Of a stretch of DNA of 64,000 bases, positions 52,218 to 61,854 are shown piece after piece. The position numbers and the translations under genes were made by a program. The notes under the pieces are model-generated. The model was not told the DNA's origin, did not search any database, and saw nothing but the letters and a program-made list of their open reading frames with translations. Source of the DNA: Seinonella peptonophila (lineage in GTDB: Bacteria; Bacillota; Bacilli; Thermoactinomycetales; Thermoactinomycetaceae); assembly GCF_900129355.1 (NCBI RefSeq), contig NZ_FQVL01000001.1, forward strand, positions 697,753-761,752. The letters run 5' to 3'. Each line of letters opens with the position of its first letter. Positions within the stretch are counted from its first letter, which is position 1.

Positions 52218-52658
52218 TCATGATTTTCCTTCTAACTGTAAACTCACTTGATATAGCTGCTCGGTTAATTTGATTCCAATTTGTTCACCAATCACATCTG
52301 AATAACGATCATAGAGATTGATCCATGCTTTTTCAATGATCGGTTGGAGCTCCCTCCCTCTATCCGTTGGATAAATGAGGGATTGCCGTCCTCGTTGTTT
52401 CGTATAAACGAGATTTTTATTTAGTAGTTTTTCAATAAAACGAGTAATTGTCGAAGGGGCAATATGTAGAATTTCACCCAATTCTTTTTGTGAAATCCCT
52501 GGTTGGTCATTGACAGCGATCATAAGAAAAGCATAAGTCGGTGATAAACCTGTGATACGAAATTCATTATCTGCTAGCTTTGTAATGGATCGCGCCAATT
52601 GATTTGCAGTAAAATACATACATCCTTTTAATAGATGATCTTTCGTTGGTTTTGACAT
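52218..52658 (-). CDS. MarR-family regulator
   Basis: A 146-residue MarR regulator with a typical winged helix (ISQKELGEILHIAPSTITRFIEKLLNKNLVYTKQ split here as QKELGEILHIAPSTITRF and EKLLNKNLVY) and flanking dimer helices. The ATG follows GGTGAG. No target is obvious; the divergent GH16 operon starts 286 bp away and is the nearest candidate. Confidence 0.9.
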   Translation of the reverse strand: MSKPTKDHLLKGCMYFTANQLARSITKLADNEFRITGLSPTYAFLMIAVNDQPGISQKELGEILHIAPSTITRFIEKLLNKNLVYTKQRGRQSLIYPTDRGRELQPIIEKAWINLYDRYSDVIGEQIGIKLTEQLYQVSLQLEGKS

Positions 52659-52944
52659 TATCTCACCACATTTCTAAAATTCATTGTTTGTACATGCAAT
52701 ATAAATCGCTTATCTTCAGTCGACAATCCAAAAACAAAAAAATATTAATAGAAATAACAACATATATCATTTTATTAGATAAAATCATTTGGTTTAACAT
52801 AGCTATATTTGTGACTATAACCGAACTCAGATAAATCTGGGTTTTTAGTCATTTTTGAAATTAATTCTATCATTTATACATAACGCAAAAAACGAACCAC
52901 CATTCGTATAAAACTATATAATAATTATAAAAAGGAGTACGCCA

Positions 52945-53763
52945 ATGCGAAAATGGGTTTTCCTCTTCTCACTCATTGGTTTGATTGCGCTTTCTATATT
53001 TTCTTCTATTCCGAAAAATTTTACTGCAATTACAAAAACCACTGAAGACCATAATACATATATAGAAAAAAAACTACCAACCATTACAACAAATAGCGGA
53101 GTATGGGAACAAGTCTTTATTGATGATTTTCAATCGAACCAATTAAATAAGAACAAGTGGACCTCACTCTTTCAAAAAGATAATTATAACGAGGAATTGC
53201 AATTCTATACACCTAAAAATGTAAACTTATCAAATGGCTTTTTGAATTTAACCGCTAAAAAGGAACGAAAGCAAGGAAAACTATATACTTCAGGTCTCGT
53301 CAATATGAAGGATAAATTTACCTTTCTCTACGGACGTGTTGATATCCGGATGAAAGTCCCTTTTAAACCCGGTATGCTACCAGCTTTATGGCTCTTACCG
53401 GCAAACAATCAATTACCAGAAGTAGACATTTTCGAAGCACCTGGACTTGAGCCCAAACGAGTCTATATGGTAAATCATTGGCGAAAAAAAGGAGAGTTAG
53501 TCTCTAAATCTACCTTTTATGACCTACGTTACCCAAATAAATTTCATACATATACATTAGAATGGGAAAAAAATGAGCTTCGTTGGTATATTGATGACAT
53601 CTTTATGAGAAAAACCAATCAGGGAGTTCCTCAAGAACGCATGTATTTGATTTTGAATTTAGCAGTTGGGGGAAAATGGCCCGGCTCTCCAAAAAAGTCA
53701 ACCACATTTCCAATCACCATGCAAATCGATTCAGTGAAAATCTACAAAAAAAAGGCGGAATAA
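52945..53763 (+). CDS. GH16 family glycoside hydrolase, exported
   Basis: A 272-residue beta-jelly-roll hydrolase with an N-terminal membrane anchor or signal (residues 5-22). The catalytic motif E-V-D-I-F-E is at 159-164 (Glu159 nucleophile, Glu164 acid/base), preceded by LPALWLLP and followed by WYIDD and LNLAVGGKWPG, the laminarinase/lichenase layout. It acts outside the membrane on a beta-glucan or another polysaccharide. AAAAGGAG precedes the ATG. It is the first gene of an operon with a polysaccharide synthase and a deacetylase, so it may trim the polymer they make. Confidence 0.88.
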   Translation: MRKWVFLFSLIGLIALSIFSSIPKNFTAITKTTEDHNTYIEKKLPTITTNSGVWEQVFIDDFQSNQLNKNKWTSLFQKDNYNEELQFYTPKNVNLSNGFLNLTAKKERKQGKLYTSGLVNMKDKFTFLYGRVDIRMKVPFKPGMLPALWLLPANNQLPEVDIFEAPGLEPKRVYMVNHWRKKGELVSKSTFYDLRYPNKFHTYTLEWEKNELRWYIDDIFMRKTNQGVPQERMYLILNLAVGGKWPGSPKKSTTFPITMQIDSVKIYKKKAE

Positions 53764-53767
53764 CTCC

Positions 53768-55126
53768 ATGAATCATATTGGCGCCATTGTATTTTTCTTC
53801 TGCACTTTTTTGCCATTATTCCATATGTTTCACGCACTCCCATTTTTTTCAGAAGGAAGGCGAAAAGTCAAACCCCGTATCCCTGAAGAAGGAGTTTCGA
53901 TTCTAATTCCTTGTTACAACGAAAATTATATCTTGGAAACAACATTAAAAGGATTATTGCAACTCGATTATCGACATCAAGAAATCATCTTTATCAATGA
54001 TGGATCGACAGATAACACATTTGAGGTCTTATATGAACTATTAGATCTCGTTCCATTACATTGGGAAAAACAACATGATTTACCTCACAAACCGATTGTT
54101 GACTTCTACCAATCAAAAATATACCCCGAAATCTTTTTGCTAGACAAAGTAAACGGAGGAAAAGCAGATGCACTCAACGCTGGATGCAACTTTGCCACAA
54201 AGCCCATAATTGTTACTTTAGATGCAGATAGCATTTTAGATCAGAAGGCATTGAAAGAAGTTAATCTTGCCTTCCATAACCCAAATGTTATTGCAGGTGG
54301 TGGAATGGTTCATATATTGCAAGGAAAAAATATGCACGATATCAACTTGAATAACAAATGGTTGATTTCCTTACAAATCTTTGAGTATCTCAAAGGTTTT
54401 TATATCTATAAGTCCTCACTGGCAAGATTAAATGCGCTTGCGATTATTTCAGGTGCCTTTGGTGTCTTTCGCAAGTCAATTCTGTTAGAACTTGGTGGTT
54501 ATCGTGAGACATTAGGTGAGGATATTGATATCACATTACGCTTTCAACAATGGATCTTAAAACATCCTGGAAGTAAAATGCTGTTTATCCCAGATGCCAT
54601 TTGCTATACAGAGTGCCCAGAATCATGGAGAGACTTGTTTAAACAACGAATACGCTGGCAAAAGGCATTTGTCGATTGTGTCTTACATTTTTGGGGATTT
54701 CTTGCAAGGACGATATTTCATCGGATTGTATCATTTTTCTTACTTTTTGATGCCTTCTTCATGGGAACAGTAGCCACAATTGTGACCACATGTGTACTAA
54801 CTGCTTCGTTCTTTATGCCGCAAGCCGATATGCTTCAAGCGATCACAGCTTATTTCATCGGGTCACTTATTCTCAATTTTATCTATAATTTATTTACGAT
54901 TTATATTTCATACAGTGAAGGAGTCCGCTTCAAAGGAAGAAACAAGTGGCGGCTAATCTTATTAATTTTTATTGATATTTTTCTATATCGATTCGTTACT
55001 CTATTTTTTATTTTTTATGGAACGATTGCCTATGTCTTTAAACCAACAGGATGGAATAAAGTGGCACGTACTGGACGAGATTATCAAATTCATGAAACCA
55101 ATACTAGAGGTGAACATATTGGATAG
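53768..55126 (+). CDS. Processive GT2 glycosyltransferase (PgaC/IcaA-like)
   Basis: A 452-residue membrane synthase. Cytoplasmic GT2 domain: SILIPCYNENYILETTLKG, INDGSTDN (UDP-sugar Asp ~78), LDADS (~157), LGEDIDITLRF (~255) and QRIRW (~295), the D,D,D,QxxRW set of processive synthases. One or two helices precede it and about four follow. The start is 5 bp after the GH16 stop. With the next-gene deacetylase it resembles the PgaC-PgaB/IcaA-IcaB pair that makes poly-N-acetylglucosamine, but the substrate here is not proven. Confidence 0.9.
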   Translation: MNHIGAIVFFFCTFLPLFHMFHALPFFSEGRRKVKPRIPEEGVSILIPCYNENYILETTLKGLLQLDYRHQEIIFINDGSTDNTFEVLYELLDLVPLHWEKQHDLPHKPIVDFYQSKIYPEIFLLDKVNGGKADALNAGCNFATKPIIVTLDADSILDQKALKEVNLAFHNPNVIAGGGMVHILQGKNMHDINLNNKWLISLQIFEYLKGFYIYKSSLARLNALAIISGAFGVFRKSILLELGGYRETLGEDIDITLRFQQWILKHPGSKMLFIPDAICYTECPESWRDLFKQRIRWQKAFVDCVLHFWGFLARTIFHRIVSFFLLFDAFFMGTVATIVTTCVLTASFFMPQADMLQAITAYFIGSLILNFIYNLFTIYISYSEGVRFKGRNKWRLILLIFIDIFLYRFVTLFFIFYGTIAYVFKPTGWNKVARTGRDYQIHETNTRGEHIG

Positions 55127-56018
55127 AAAACTGATTAAAGTTTACATATTTTTATTGGTTGCTTTTATCGCTGTATTCCCTCTAGTCCGTTATAAAGATA
55201 TCTTAATTACAGATATTGCCGATTCCTTCACTCAACTTATCAATCATAAAATTCAAGATATTACGATGGGTATGACGCATTGCCCACCATCTGATAACCA
55301 AAGAACAAAAAAACCTTTATCTCCAAATAAAGCTAAAATAATCTTTGTTCTTGACGATAATTGGGAATCTCAATATACATTCGCCTTTCAAGTTCTAAAA
55401 AGGAGAAATTTCCCAGCAACGATAGCTGTTATTCCATCCAAAGTCAATCAACCAGACTATATGAGTTTATCGCAATTGCAAGATGTATATAGGAATGGTT
55501 GGGATTTAGTTAACCATACGTTTGATCATAAAAATTTATCCACACTTGACCGCGAAGAACAATCTGATCAAATTATGAGAGGGACAGCTTGGCTTAATTC
55601 AAAATGCTTTACACAAGCTAGTAATATCGTGGTTTATCCATATGGTGCTTTTAATTCATCTACGATTCAAGTCTTAGCAGAGAAAAAATATCGAGGTGCT
55701 CGATCTCTAATTGAAGGCTTTGAAAAAAACCAGCCTTATACTACTTACCAAGCGAAGGTTCAAAACTTAACGACTCCAGTTACTACTGAACAAGTAAAAG
55801 ACTGGATTGATGAAGCGATACAAAACAAGAAGACATTAATCTTTGTCAATCATCGCTTTGCTGATCAAACAGTTGACCCAACCAGCATGATCTATGATAA
55901 AACTCGATTTGTAGAAGTTGTTAATTATTTAGCAGAAGTGCAAGATAAGGTGCAAGTTATTACATATTCGGAATGGTTGGATAATGAGCAACAAATTCGT
56001 CCTAGTCATCCAAACTAA
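55119..56018 (+). CDS. CE4 polysaccharide deacetylase (PgaB/IcaB-like)
   Basis: A 299-residue membrane-anchored deacetylase: an N-terminal helix (7-24), then a NodB-type domain with LDDNW (metal Asp79/80), the H-T-F-D-H pair (His133, His137) and YPYG (173-176). These are the CE4 metal and catalytic motifs, and the protein removes N-acetyl groups from an extracellular glycan. The start is probably TTG 55119, with AGAGGTG 6 nt upstream, overlapping the synthase stop by 8 nt. An ATG at 55092 lacks a ribosome site. Confidence 0.88.
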   Translation: MDRKLIKVYIFLLVAFIAVFPLVRYKDILITDIADSFTQLINHKIQDITMGMTHCPPSDNQRTKKPLSPNKAKIIFVLDDNWESQYTFAFQVLKRRNFPATIAVIPSKVNQPDYMSLSQLQDVYRNGWDLVNHTFDHKNLSTLDREEQSDQIMRGTAWLNSKCFTQASNIVVYPYGAFNSSTIQVLAEKKYRGARSLIEGFEKNQPYTTYQAKVQNLTTPVTTEQVKDWIDEAIQNKKTLIFVNHRFADQTVDPTSMIYDKTRFVEVVNYLAEVQDKVQVITYSEWLDNEQQIRPSHPN

Positions 56019-56100
56019 TCCTACACAGATCAAGTTCCACTCACCCTTGCATTGTTGTTTATATGAAGCAAAATTTGCACACAATTGGAGGAATAGCTTT

Positions 56101-56661
56101 ATGATAAAAAAAGTTTGGACTGGCTTTTTTGCTGTTCTCTTTATTCTACTCTTCTATTTTTTGTATACAGCCGCTTCCCAGAACTATATCCTTATTATGT
56201 TCATCTGCCTCAATATATTTTGGATTCCTTTATACTTCTTTGTTGATCACAATCGGATCAGAAAAAAACTCGTCTCTGGGTTCCTTTATTTTCTCATCTC
56301 AGTAATAATTAGTTTTCTTCTGATAAATTTCTCTTCCTTTCTACCTTTTTTGCTACTTACGATTGTTGTTGTCCCCTTTTTGATCTTTGGCATTCCAATC
56401 TTATTGATTGTAGAGAAACTTACACAAAAATATTTGTCAAATTACAGTTCAATCTTCGTTTTCATTTCAAACTTTGTTGGCGGCTTTCTGATCAGCTTCT
56501 TAACTTTGATTTCTATCAAGCCCTTCTCTCAACGGGATTTAACTGATCCTATCGCTTTTCTACTATATGATACTATCTTGGCATATCTATTCTTATTTTG
56601 GTTGATAGACCTCGCTGTGACGCGATTTTGGAATCGTAGAATGTTTCTCTCTCAGAAATAA
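56101..56661 (+). CDS. Integral membrane protein, unknown
   Basis: A 186-residue protein that is mostly hydrophobic, with five or six helices. ATG 56101 has GGAGG upstream. It ends the polysaccharide operon (82 bp after the deacetylase). No family recognised; a role in polymer export or regulation is only positional inference. Confidence 0.65.
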   Translation: MIKKVWTGFFAVLFILLFYFLYTAASQNYILIMFICLNIFWIPLYFFVDHNRIRKKLVSGFLYFLISVIISFLLINFSSFLPFLLLTIVVVPFLIFGIPILLIVEKLTQKYLSNYSSIFVFISNFVGGFLISFLTLISIKPFSQRDLTDPIAFLLYDTILAYLFLFWLIDLAVTRFWNRRMFLSQK

Positions 56662-56680
56662 AGGATCACCAATAAATACA

Positions 56681-56710
56681 AACTCCCCCTTCTCGTAAGG
56701 GAGAGTTTTT
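56681..56710. terminator. Terminator between the polysaccharide operon and the P450
   Basis: AACTCCCCCTT/AAGGGAGAGTT arms with a 5-nt loop, followed by a T run on the plus strand. Confidence 0.75.
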
Positions 56711-56731
56711 GCATGTGGGGCGATTTCTTAT

Positions 56732-57901
56732 TCATGTCCGTTTTTGGAACACAAGAGGTAATTTCTGAAATCCATACATAATAGAACTAGGATAAAGATC
56801 AACGGATGTATTTGGCTCTAACTGTAGTTGTGTGGCTCTTTCTAAAATAATGTCTAGAGCAATCTTTGCCTCTAAAATAGCCAAAGGCGCTCCAATACAG
56901 TAGTGGATTCCATGACCAAAGCTAAGTTTGGCTTGATTATCCCGATAGATATCAAAAGTTCCAGGTTGCTCAAATATCGAGGGATCATGGTTAGCTGCAC
57001 CAATCCAACCGCTTACATAATCTCCCTGTTTTATCCTTTTACCACCTAGTTCTATATCATGCTTAGCCTTTCGAAAGAGACTTTGGACAGGTGAGCGATA
57101 GCGCAATACTTCATCAATAGCTTGAGGAATATCTTCTCTATTTTCGAATAGATGTTCTTGCATCTCAGGATGTTCAGTAAGTGTATAGATAGCATTTCCT
57201 AACAAATTTGTGGTTGTTTCATTACCTGCGAATAATAAAATCATTGCGAATGAGATTAAATCCTCAGTCGATAATCTTTCTCCATCAACTTCTGCTGCAA
57301 TTAATGAACTGATCAAATCATCTTTTGGTTCTTTATAACGCTGTTCAATCAAAGCAGTAAAATACTCCATTTGTTCTTGTTGTGCTTGGAAAAAATATCC
57401 GACTTCTTCTTCTGTTTGCGGATTGGAGGTAAATGCTTTAGCCCAATGAGAGATTTGTTCATGGTTTTGATCAGGTACACCAAGTAATTGACAAATCACT
57501 CTTACAGGAACAGGGATAGCAAAATCGCGAATAAACTCAATTTTTTCCGATTCCAAGTGTTTCTCCCATAGTTGTGTACATAGCTGACGAATCCAAGGCT
57601 CTAGATTTGAAATAACTGAAGGAACAAACGCCTTGGATATAATTTTGCGCAATGATCGATGACGAGGAGGATCAAGATTCGTAATGGAATTCGCAATAGG
57701 ATTATTATCCATGCGTGGGGTTACTTCACTTGAGAAGTTTTCATAATCTCCATAAACACGTTTCACATCTTCATAACGAAATACATGCCAAACACCTTTT
57801 TCACCCCATAAATGGATGTAATCCCCATCAAAAACTACAGGATTTTCCTGTTGCATTTTATGATACCAAGAAAAGGGGTCTAACGATGGGGCAGGGATCA
57901 T
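56732..57901 (-). CDS. Cytochrome P450 (bacterial class I, CYP107/109-like)
   Basis: A 389-residue soluble P450. I-helix FAGNETTTN (oxygen-activation Thr), ExxR in EVLRYR, and the heme loop SFGHGIHYCIGAPLA with Cys335 as iron ligand. The short soluble form uses external ferredoxin partners, none of which is in the window. Substrates of relatives include macrolides, fatty acids and steroids; none can be assigned here. The next upstream gene on the strand is an EthD-like protein 149 bp away. A near-cre sequence (one mismatch) lies in that gap at about 58031. Confidence 0.92.
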   Translation of the reverse strand: MIPAPSLDPFSWYHKMQQENPVVFDGDYIHLWGEKGVWHVFRYEDVKRVYGDYENFSSEVTPRMDNNPIANSITNLDPPRHRSLRKIISKAFVPSVISNLEPWIRQLCTQLWEKHLESEKIEFIRDFAIPVPVRVICQLLGVPDQNHEQISHWAKAFTSNPQTEEEVGYFFQAQQEQMEYFTALIEQRYKEPKDDLISSLIAAEVDGERLSTEDLISFAMILLFAGNETTTNLLGNAIYTLTEHPEMQEHLFENREDIPQAIDEVLRYRSPVQSLFRKAKHDIELGGKRIKQGDYVSGWIGAANHDPSIFEQPGTFDIYRDNQAKLSFGHGIHYCIGAPLAILEAKIALDIILERATQLQLEPNTSVDLYPSSIMYGFQKLPLVFQKRT

Positions 57902-58049
57902 TACTTCAGCTCCTCGATGATGATATTGAAATAAATGAATAATAATAGAATGCTATTTATTAAATATACCCAAATATTTAATAATAAAACATGGAATTTC
58001 GAATAATTATATGTAAATCTAAAATTACATAAGTTGCAAACGCTTTTAT

Positions 58050-58412
58050 TTACATATCAAAATCTTTCAGTGATTGTGTCGTTCGTTTTGAGGGAAAAAC
58101 CTTCTTTTCTTTACCCATAAAAAGAGAAATTTTCCCTGACGGAATTTGACTAGCAGCAACGATGATTTTCTGTCCAAGTTCGGAATTAATGGTATCCCTC
58201 AAATAATCATAAGATTCATAATGTGTTTCGATTATTACTTGCATACCTGCATACTCTTCAACATTTTCTTGGCTCATCGGCATGACACTCGTAATGTTGA
58301 CATGGCTTACTCCAGGTGCTTGAAGCATGAATGGTAAGACTTTATTAAAAAAATAGGCTTCGAATTCCTTTAGATCTTCAATATTACTAGCAATTCCAAT
58401 TGTTTTAATCAA
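58050..58412 (-). CDS. EthD/dimeric alpha-beta-barrel-like small protein
   Basis: A 120-residue protein, MIKTIGIASNIEDLKEFEAYF..., with the helix-strand order of ferredoxin-like dimeric barrel proteins (EthD and REDY-type). Paired with a P450, it may support oxidation of small lipophilic compounds, but this is inferred from location. The ATG follows AAGGATG. The family is tentative. Confidence 0.5.
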   Translation of the reverse strand: MIKTIGIASNIEDLKEFEAYFFNKVLPFMLQAPGVSHVNITSVMPMSQENVEEYAGMQVIIETHYESYDYLRDTINSELGQKIIVAASQIPSGKISLFMGKEKKVFPSKRTTQSLKDFDM

Positions 58413-58603
58413 TGTTCTTACATCCTTTCAACTATATTAGTAAAAATGTTCCTAACACTTATAAGTGGTTGCTATATTTGTACCTCATAATAAAGAATAT
58501 AAACAAGCAAATAAATATATTTGAATATTAAATCATATATATACAACTGCTGCATTGCAATTCTTTTTCGCATCATCTATTCATACATGTGATTGATCAC
58601 AAT
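58413..58603. other. Intergenic stretch, part of a 350-bp gap
   Basis: AT-rich DNA upstream of the EthD-like gene, presumably holding its promoter. The rest of the gap to 58762 contains the ECF gene terminator. Confidence 0.4.
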
Positions 58604-58633
58604 AAAAAACCAGCCATGTTAAATCAATGGCTG
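58604..58633 (-). terminator. Terminator of the ECF sigma gene
   Basis: CAGCCAT/ATGGCTG arms (58611-58617, 58627-58633), followed on the minus strand by GG and six T. Confidence 0.75.
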
Positions 58634-58762
58634 ATTCGCTCCATTTTAGGTGCTATTGAACAGAATAACAATTTAATTCCTATAGATTGCCCCGTCCCCA
58701 TTATGTTTTACCATAGATCAGACACAATCATTAACACGATCAATATACATTAGAAGTGCATA

Positions 58763-59626
58763 TTAAATATGTGCCAATTTGTCCGGATTTGCTACAGTAT
58801 ATATAGTTTGTATCTGATTTCCTTTAAACGAAAAAGAGTAAACATATTTCAATCCGTCATTCATATAAATCACAAAACCAGGGAGACTGTTTACGGTAAC
58901 AAATTGTAAAGTATATTCTCCAGCATACATCCGAGCAAAGTTCAATAACAGTTGAGCCACTTTGGATGTCCCGATAATCGGAATTTGCGCAGCTCGTACT
59001 TTTCCCCCACCATCGTTATATAAAACGACATCTTCTCGAATCAAATCTATTATATGTCCAGTATTACCTTGTAAGATTGATTGAACAAAGTCTTTCACTT
59101 TTTCCTCAGCTTCCTGCATAGGCAAAATCGTTTCTGGACTGAGATGAATGCTCTGTTTGGCTCGCCGATATATTTGCCTACAATTGGCGCTTGACTTTCC
59201 AACCATTTCAGCAATTTCATCATAGGAATACTGAAAAATTTCTCGAAGTAGAAAGACAGCCCTCTCCATCGCATTTAATTGTTGTAACAACAAAAGATAA
59301 GCAGTCGTCAATGATTCTTTTTTCATATAAGTGTTAGATGGATCATTATCATTCACTTGATCATCTAATAAAGGCTCTGGCAACCAGGGACCTACATATA
59401 CCTCTCTTTTTTTCACCGATGACTTCAATAAATCTAGGCAACGATTTGTCACAATTTTACACAGATATGCTTTTTTATTTTCGAGTTGTGCACTTTCCGG
59501 CAATTGATCAAAAGTCATAAAAGCATCTTGTACGATATCTTCTGCATCCATCACACTCCCAAGCATGCGATATGCAAGGGAAAAAAGCAATGATTTATAT
59601 TCTTTATACAACAACTCGATGTCCAC
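58763..59626 (-). CDS. ECF41-type RNA polymerase sigma factor
   Basis: A 287-residue sigma factor with region 2 (LAYRMLGSVMDAEDIVQDAF), region 4 (FQYSYDEIAEMVGKSSANCRQIYRRAKQ, shown in two parts FQYSYDEIAEMVGKSS and ANCRQIYRRAKQ) and a C-terminal SnoaL-like extension. WLPEPLL, DGGGKVRA and NPDKL are the marks of group ECF41, in which the extension controls activity and replaces an anti-sigma. The start is uncertain: GTG 59626 (9 nt after GAGGGGG) or TTG 59632. The frame overlaps the end of the FAD oxidoreductase gene by ~23 nt. ECF41 genes typically sit beside an oxidoreductase gene that they control, as here. Confidence 0.9.
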   Translation of the reverse strand: MDIELLYKEYKSLLFSLAYRMLGSVMDAEDIVQDAFMTFDQLPESAQLENKKAYLCKIVTNRCLDLLKSSVKKREVYVGPWLPEPLLDDQVNDNDPSNTYMKKESLTTAYLLLLQQLNAMERAVFLLREIFQYSYDEIAEMVGKSSANCRQIYRRAKQSIHLSPETILPMQEAEEKVKDFVQSILQGNTGHIIDLIREDVVLYNDGGGKVRAAQIPIIGTSKVAQLLLNFARMYAGEYTLQFVTVNSLPGFVIYMNDGLKYVYSFSFKGNQIQTIYTVANPDKLAHI

Positions 59627-60905
59627 CCACAAAAACCCCCTCTTGGTTGGGATATGCTATCAAATGTTCTACTGCTCGCTTAGCACTAGCCGCCGCTGCA
59701 TCTACTAACAATTCTCCATGAGTTACCCAATCCCCAGCAACATATAATCCTTTTATTTCAGGAACATGGGGACCTGGATTCACGGTACGTTTCATATGCA
59801 TAAAATCATGTGTCACCACGATTCTTGGCAAAAATTGTCTAGCTACCAACTTCTCACGCCAACCGGGTTGTGCTAAATCTAGCGTTTGTTCTAGATCTTG
59901 TTCATCTATTTTTACATTCGTATGCGTTCCTTGGTATTTAATGAGCTGCACAACCTGATCTCCATTATCACTTAAATGGGCTGCTCGTGATTGATTTGAA
60001 AGAAATACAGCTTGATCAAGCCCATAAATAAATTGGTTTTTCGGTTTTGGTAATCGACGTAGCGCAATAGACAAACAAGCTGCAGTAATAGGAATCGCTT
60101 GATCTTTCCACACCTGTAATGAGGTTTGATCTGCATATGGGACAAGTTTATAAGCTATTTCTGGTGCTGTGGTAAGAATCACATGATCGGTATAAACTCT
60201 AGTTCCATCTGCACATTTCACTGCTTCTACCCGTCTATCTTTGGTTTCTATCTCAGTTACTCTATTTCCAGTCATAAATCCAACCCCAAATTCTTCTGCT
60301 TTGTTTCGCAATTCCTTTACCAAAGCTCCCCAACCCTTGTCAAGATAGAGTACACCATTCATCGAATGTTTTAATTGCCTTAAAACCGGACCAGCCGCTT
60401 GAAGATCAGGAGCGACTACATAACTAGCTGTTCTCAGCAATGAGTAGAAAAAATTACGAACCATAGGATCTTTCAAATGACCTTCAATCCAATCCCTTAC
60501 ACTCATTTGGTTGTATTGACTTGTGTCTAATTTTCGTAGTTTTACCAACCAGCTTCCTATTTCTCGTTTTCCTCTAAATGAAAAGAGTGGTGTCGTAAGC
60601 AAAGACATAAAGTTCATAGGTAAAGGAATGAGTTGATTCTTCCAAATTCCGAAGGCATCTGAAGATGGTTCTTTTCCTGCAAGCTCCACATTTAGTTCCT
60701 GTAAGATCTGAACCGCATCCCCTTTGTATAAAGCATGACCTCCTAAATCAAAGTAAGCCCCATTTTTCCTTTGGGTGATAGCCCTTCCACCTAATTGTTT
60801 TTGCTGTTCCAATACAATCGTTTTCTTCCCTGCTTTAGCAGCATATATTGAAGCAATTAATCCTGCAATGCCTCCTCCAACAATTGCCACATCATATTTC
60901 CCCAT
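59604..60905 (-). CDS. FAD-dependent oxidoreductase (amine/protoporphyrinogen oxidase-like)
   Basis: A 433-residue flavoprotein with the N-terminal dinucleotide motif VAIVGGGIAGLIASIYAAKAG, GGRA, and a C-terminal FAD motif (GLYVAGDWV...DAAAASAKRA), like the carotenoid/amine oxidase superfamily. ATG 60905 has AAAGGG 9 nt upstream. It overlaps the start of the ECF41 sigma gene, so the two are co-transcribed and probably one regulatory unit. Substrate unknown. Confidence 0.85.
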   Translation of the reverse strand: MGKYDVAIVGGGIAGLIASIYAAKAGKKTIVLEQQKQLGGRAITQRKNGAYFDLGGHALYKGDAVQILQELNVELAGKEPSSDAFGIWKNQLIPLPMNFMSLLTTPLFSFRGKREIGSWLVKLRKLDTSQYNQMSVRDWIEGHLKDPMVRNFFYSLLRTASYVVAPDLQAAGPVLRQLKHSMNGVLYLDKGWGALVKELRNKAEEFGVGFMTGNRVTEIETKDRRVEAVKCADGTRVYTDHVILTTAPEIAYKLVPYADQTSLQVWKDQAIPITAACLSIALRRLPKPKNQFIYGLDQAVFLSNQSRAAHLSDNGDQVVQLIKYQGTHTNVKIDEQDLEQTLDLAQPGWREKLVARQFLPRIVVTHDFMHMKRTVNPGPHVPEIKGLYVAGDWVTHGELLVDAAAASAKRAVEHLIAYPNQEGVFVGGHRVVV

Positions 60906-61132
60906 CAAAATCATCCCTTTCGTTTCTTTTACTCTTATAACGATTGTGGAAATGATCTTGTGACAAGAAATAAATAAAAAGATTATTACGACAAATGAAC
61001 GCCTGCTTTTAACTAGTTTTTCTAGTTGAAGGACTCTTTACGAGCCATCAACATTGATAGGAATACCTCCATACCAATTCCCATAAGCTATTCAATTCAT
61101 AAGAAGCCTTTGTTAACAAGTTAGAACATCGT

Positions 61133-61174
61133 AAAAGGAGCAGTAGGTGAGATATAACACCTACTGCTCCTTTT
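61133..61174 (-). terminator. Terminator of the GyrI-like gene
   Basis: A 17-bp perfect stem (AAAAGGAGCAGTAGGTG and its complement) with an 8-nt loop and flanking T/A tracts; it could act on both strands. Confidence 0.8.
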
Positions 61175-61208
61175 ATTTTATGTCTAATTATATTTCTTTA
61201 ATGCTTAC

Positions 61209-61811
61209 TCATTTATTCTTCACAGGATAACGCAAGATTGTCTGTATTTTATCAGGTGGAGTTGTTTGAAAATCGGATAGATAAATTTCATGATGAAGCC
61301 CATTTTGTACAAGGTTGTGTTTATTCATGAATGCTTCAATTTGTTGAACGGTTTCTGGCTCTTTTTCATAAGGACCTATGTGCAACATTTGTACACTTAA
61401 ACCCTCTTCAATTAATTCTATATCAATCATTTGGATATGAGAAAGTTCTGGATTATTCCTTTGGATATTTTGTTTTACTTGCTCCAAATGTTCATTCAAC
61501 ACAAATTCTGGAACACGAATGATTAGTTTCCAGTACCATTCTTCCGTTGGCACCTCTAAAGCAGGACGTTCTTCTTCTACCCACCAAAGCCCCTCTAACA
61601 CAGGAACAGCAAAATCTTTACCCAGTTCTATATAGATAGCCTTCAAAGCATAAGCAACAGTATGAATTGACTCAATTGCACTCATATGAGTCGGACTTCC
61701 AGGTGCTCCTTTGTCCGATACAGTTAAAAATGGTGCCTTTGAAAGCTCTATCAACTCAGGGTGTCTAGATGCTTGATAGTATGTTTTATTCTCTTTCATT
61801 AAATTTAACAT
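61209..61811 (-). CDS. GyrI-like small-molecule-binding protein
   Basis: A 200-residue protein of the GyrI-like/SHS2-type group (LEGLWWVEEER, WYWKLIIRVPEFV, VQMLHIGPYEKEPETVQQI), which bind small hydrophobic ligands and may act in detoxification. ATG 61811 is 8 nt after AAGGAG; an earlier ATG is too close. It is divergent from a WYL regulator with a dyad between them. Confidence 0.82.
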   Translation of the reverse strand: MLNLMKENKTYYQASRHPELIELSKAPFLTVSDKGAPGSPTHMSAIESIHTVAYALKAIYIELGKDFAVPVLEGLWWVEEERPALEVPTEEWYWKLIIRVPEFVLNEHLEQVKQNIQRNNPELSHIQMIDIELIEEGLSVQMLHIGPYEKEPETVQQIEAFMNKHNLVQNGLHHEIYLSDFQTTPPDKIQTILRYPVKNK

Positions 61812-61854
61812 GTTCATATCTCCTTTATGATTTATACTCTAATCATATTCGTCT

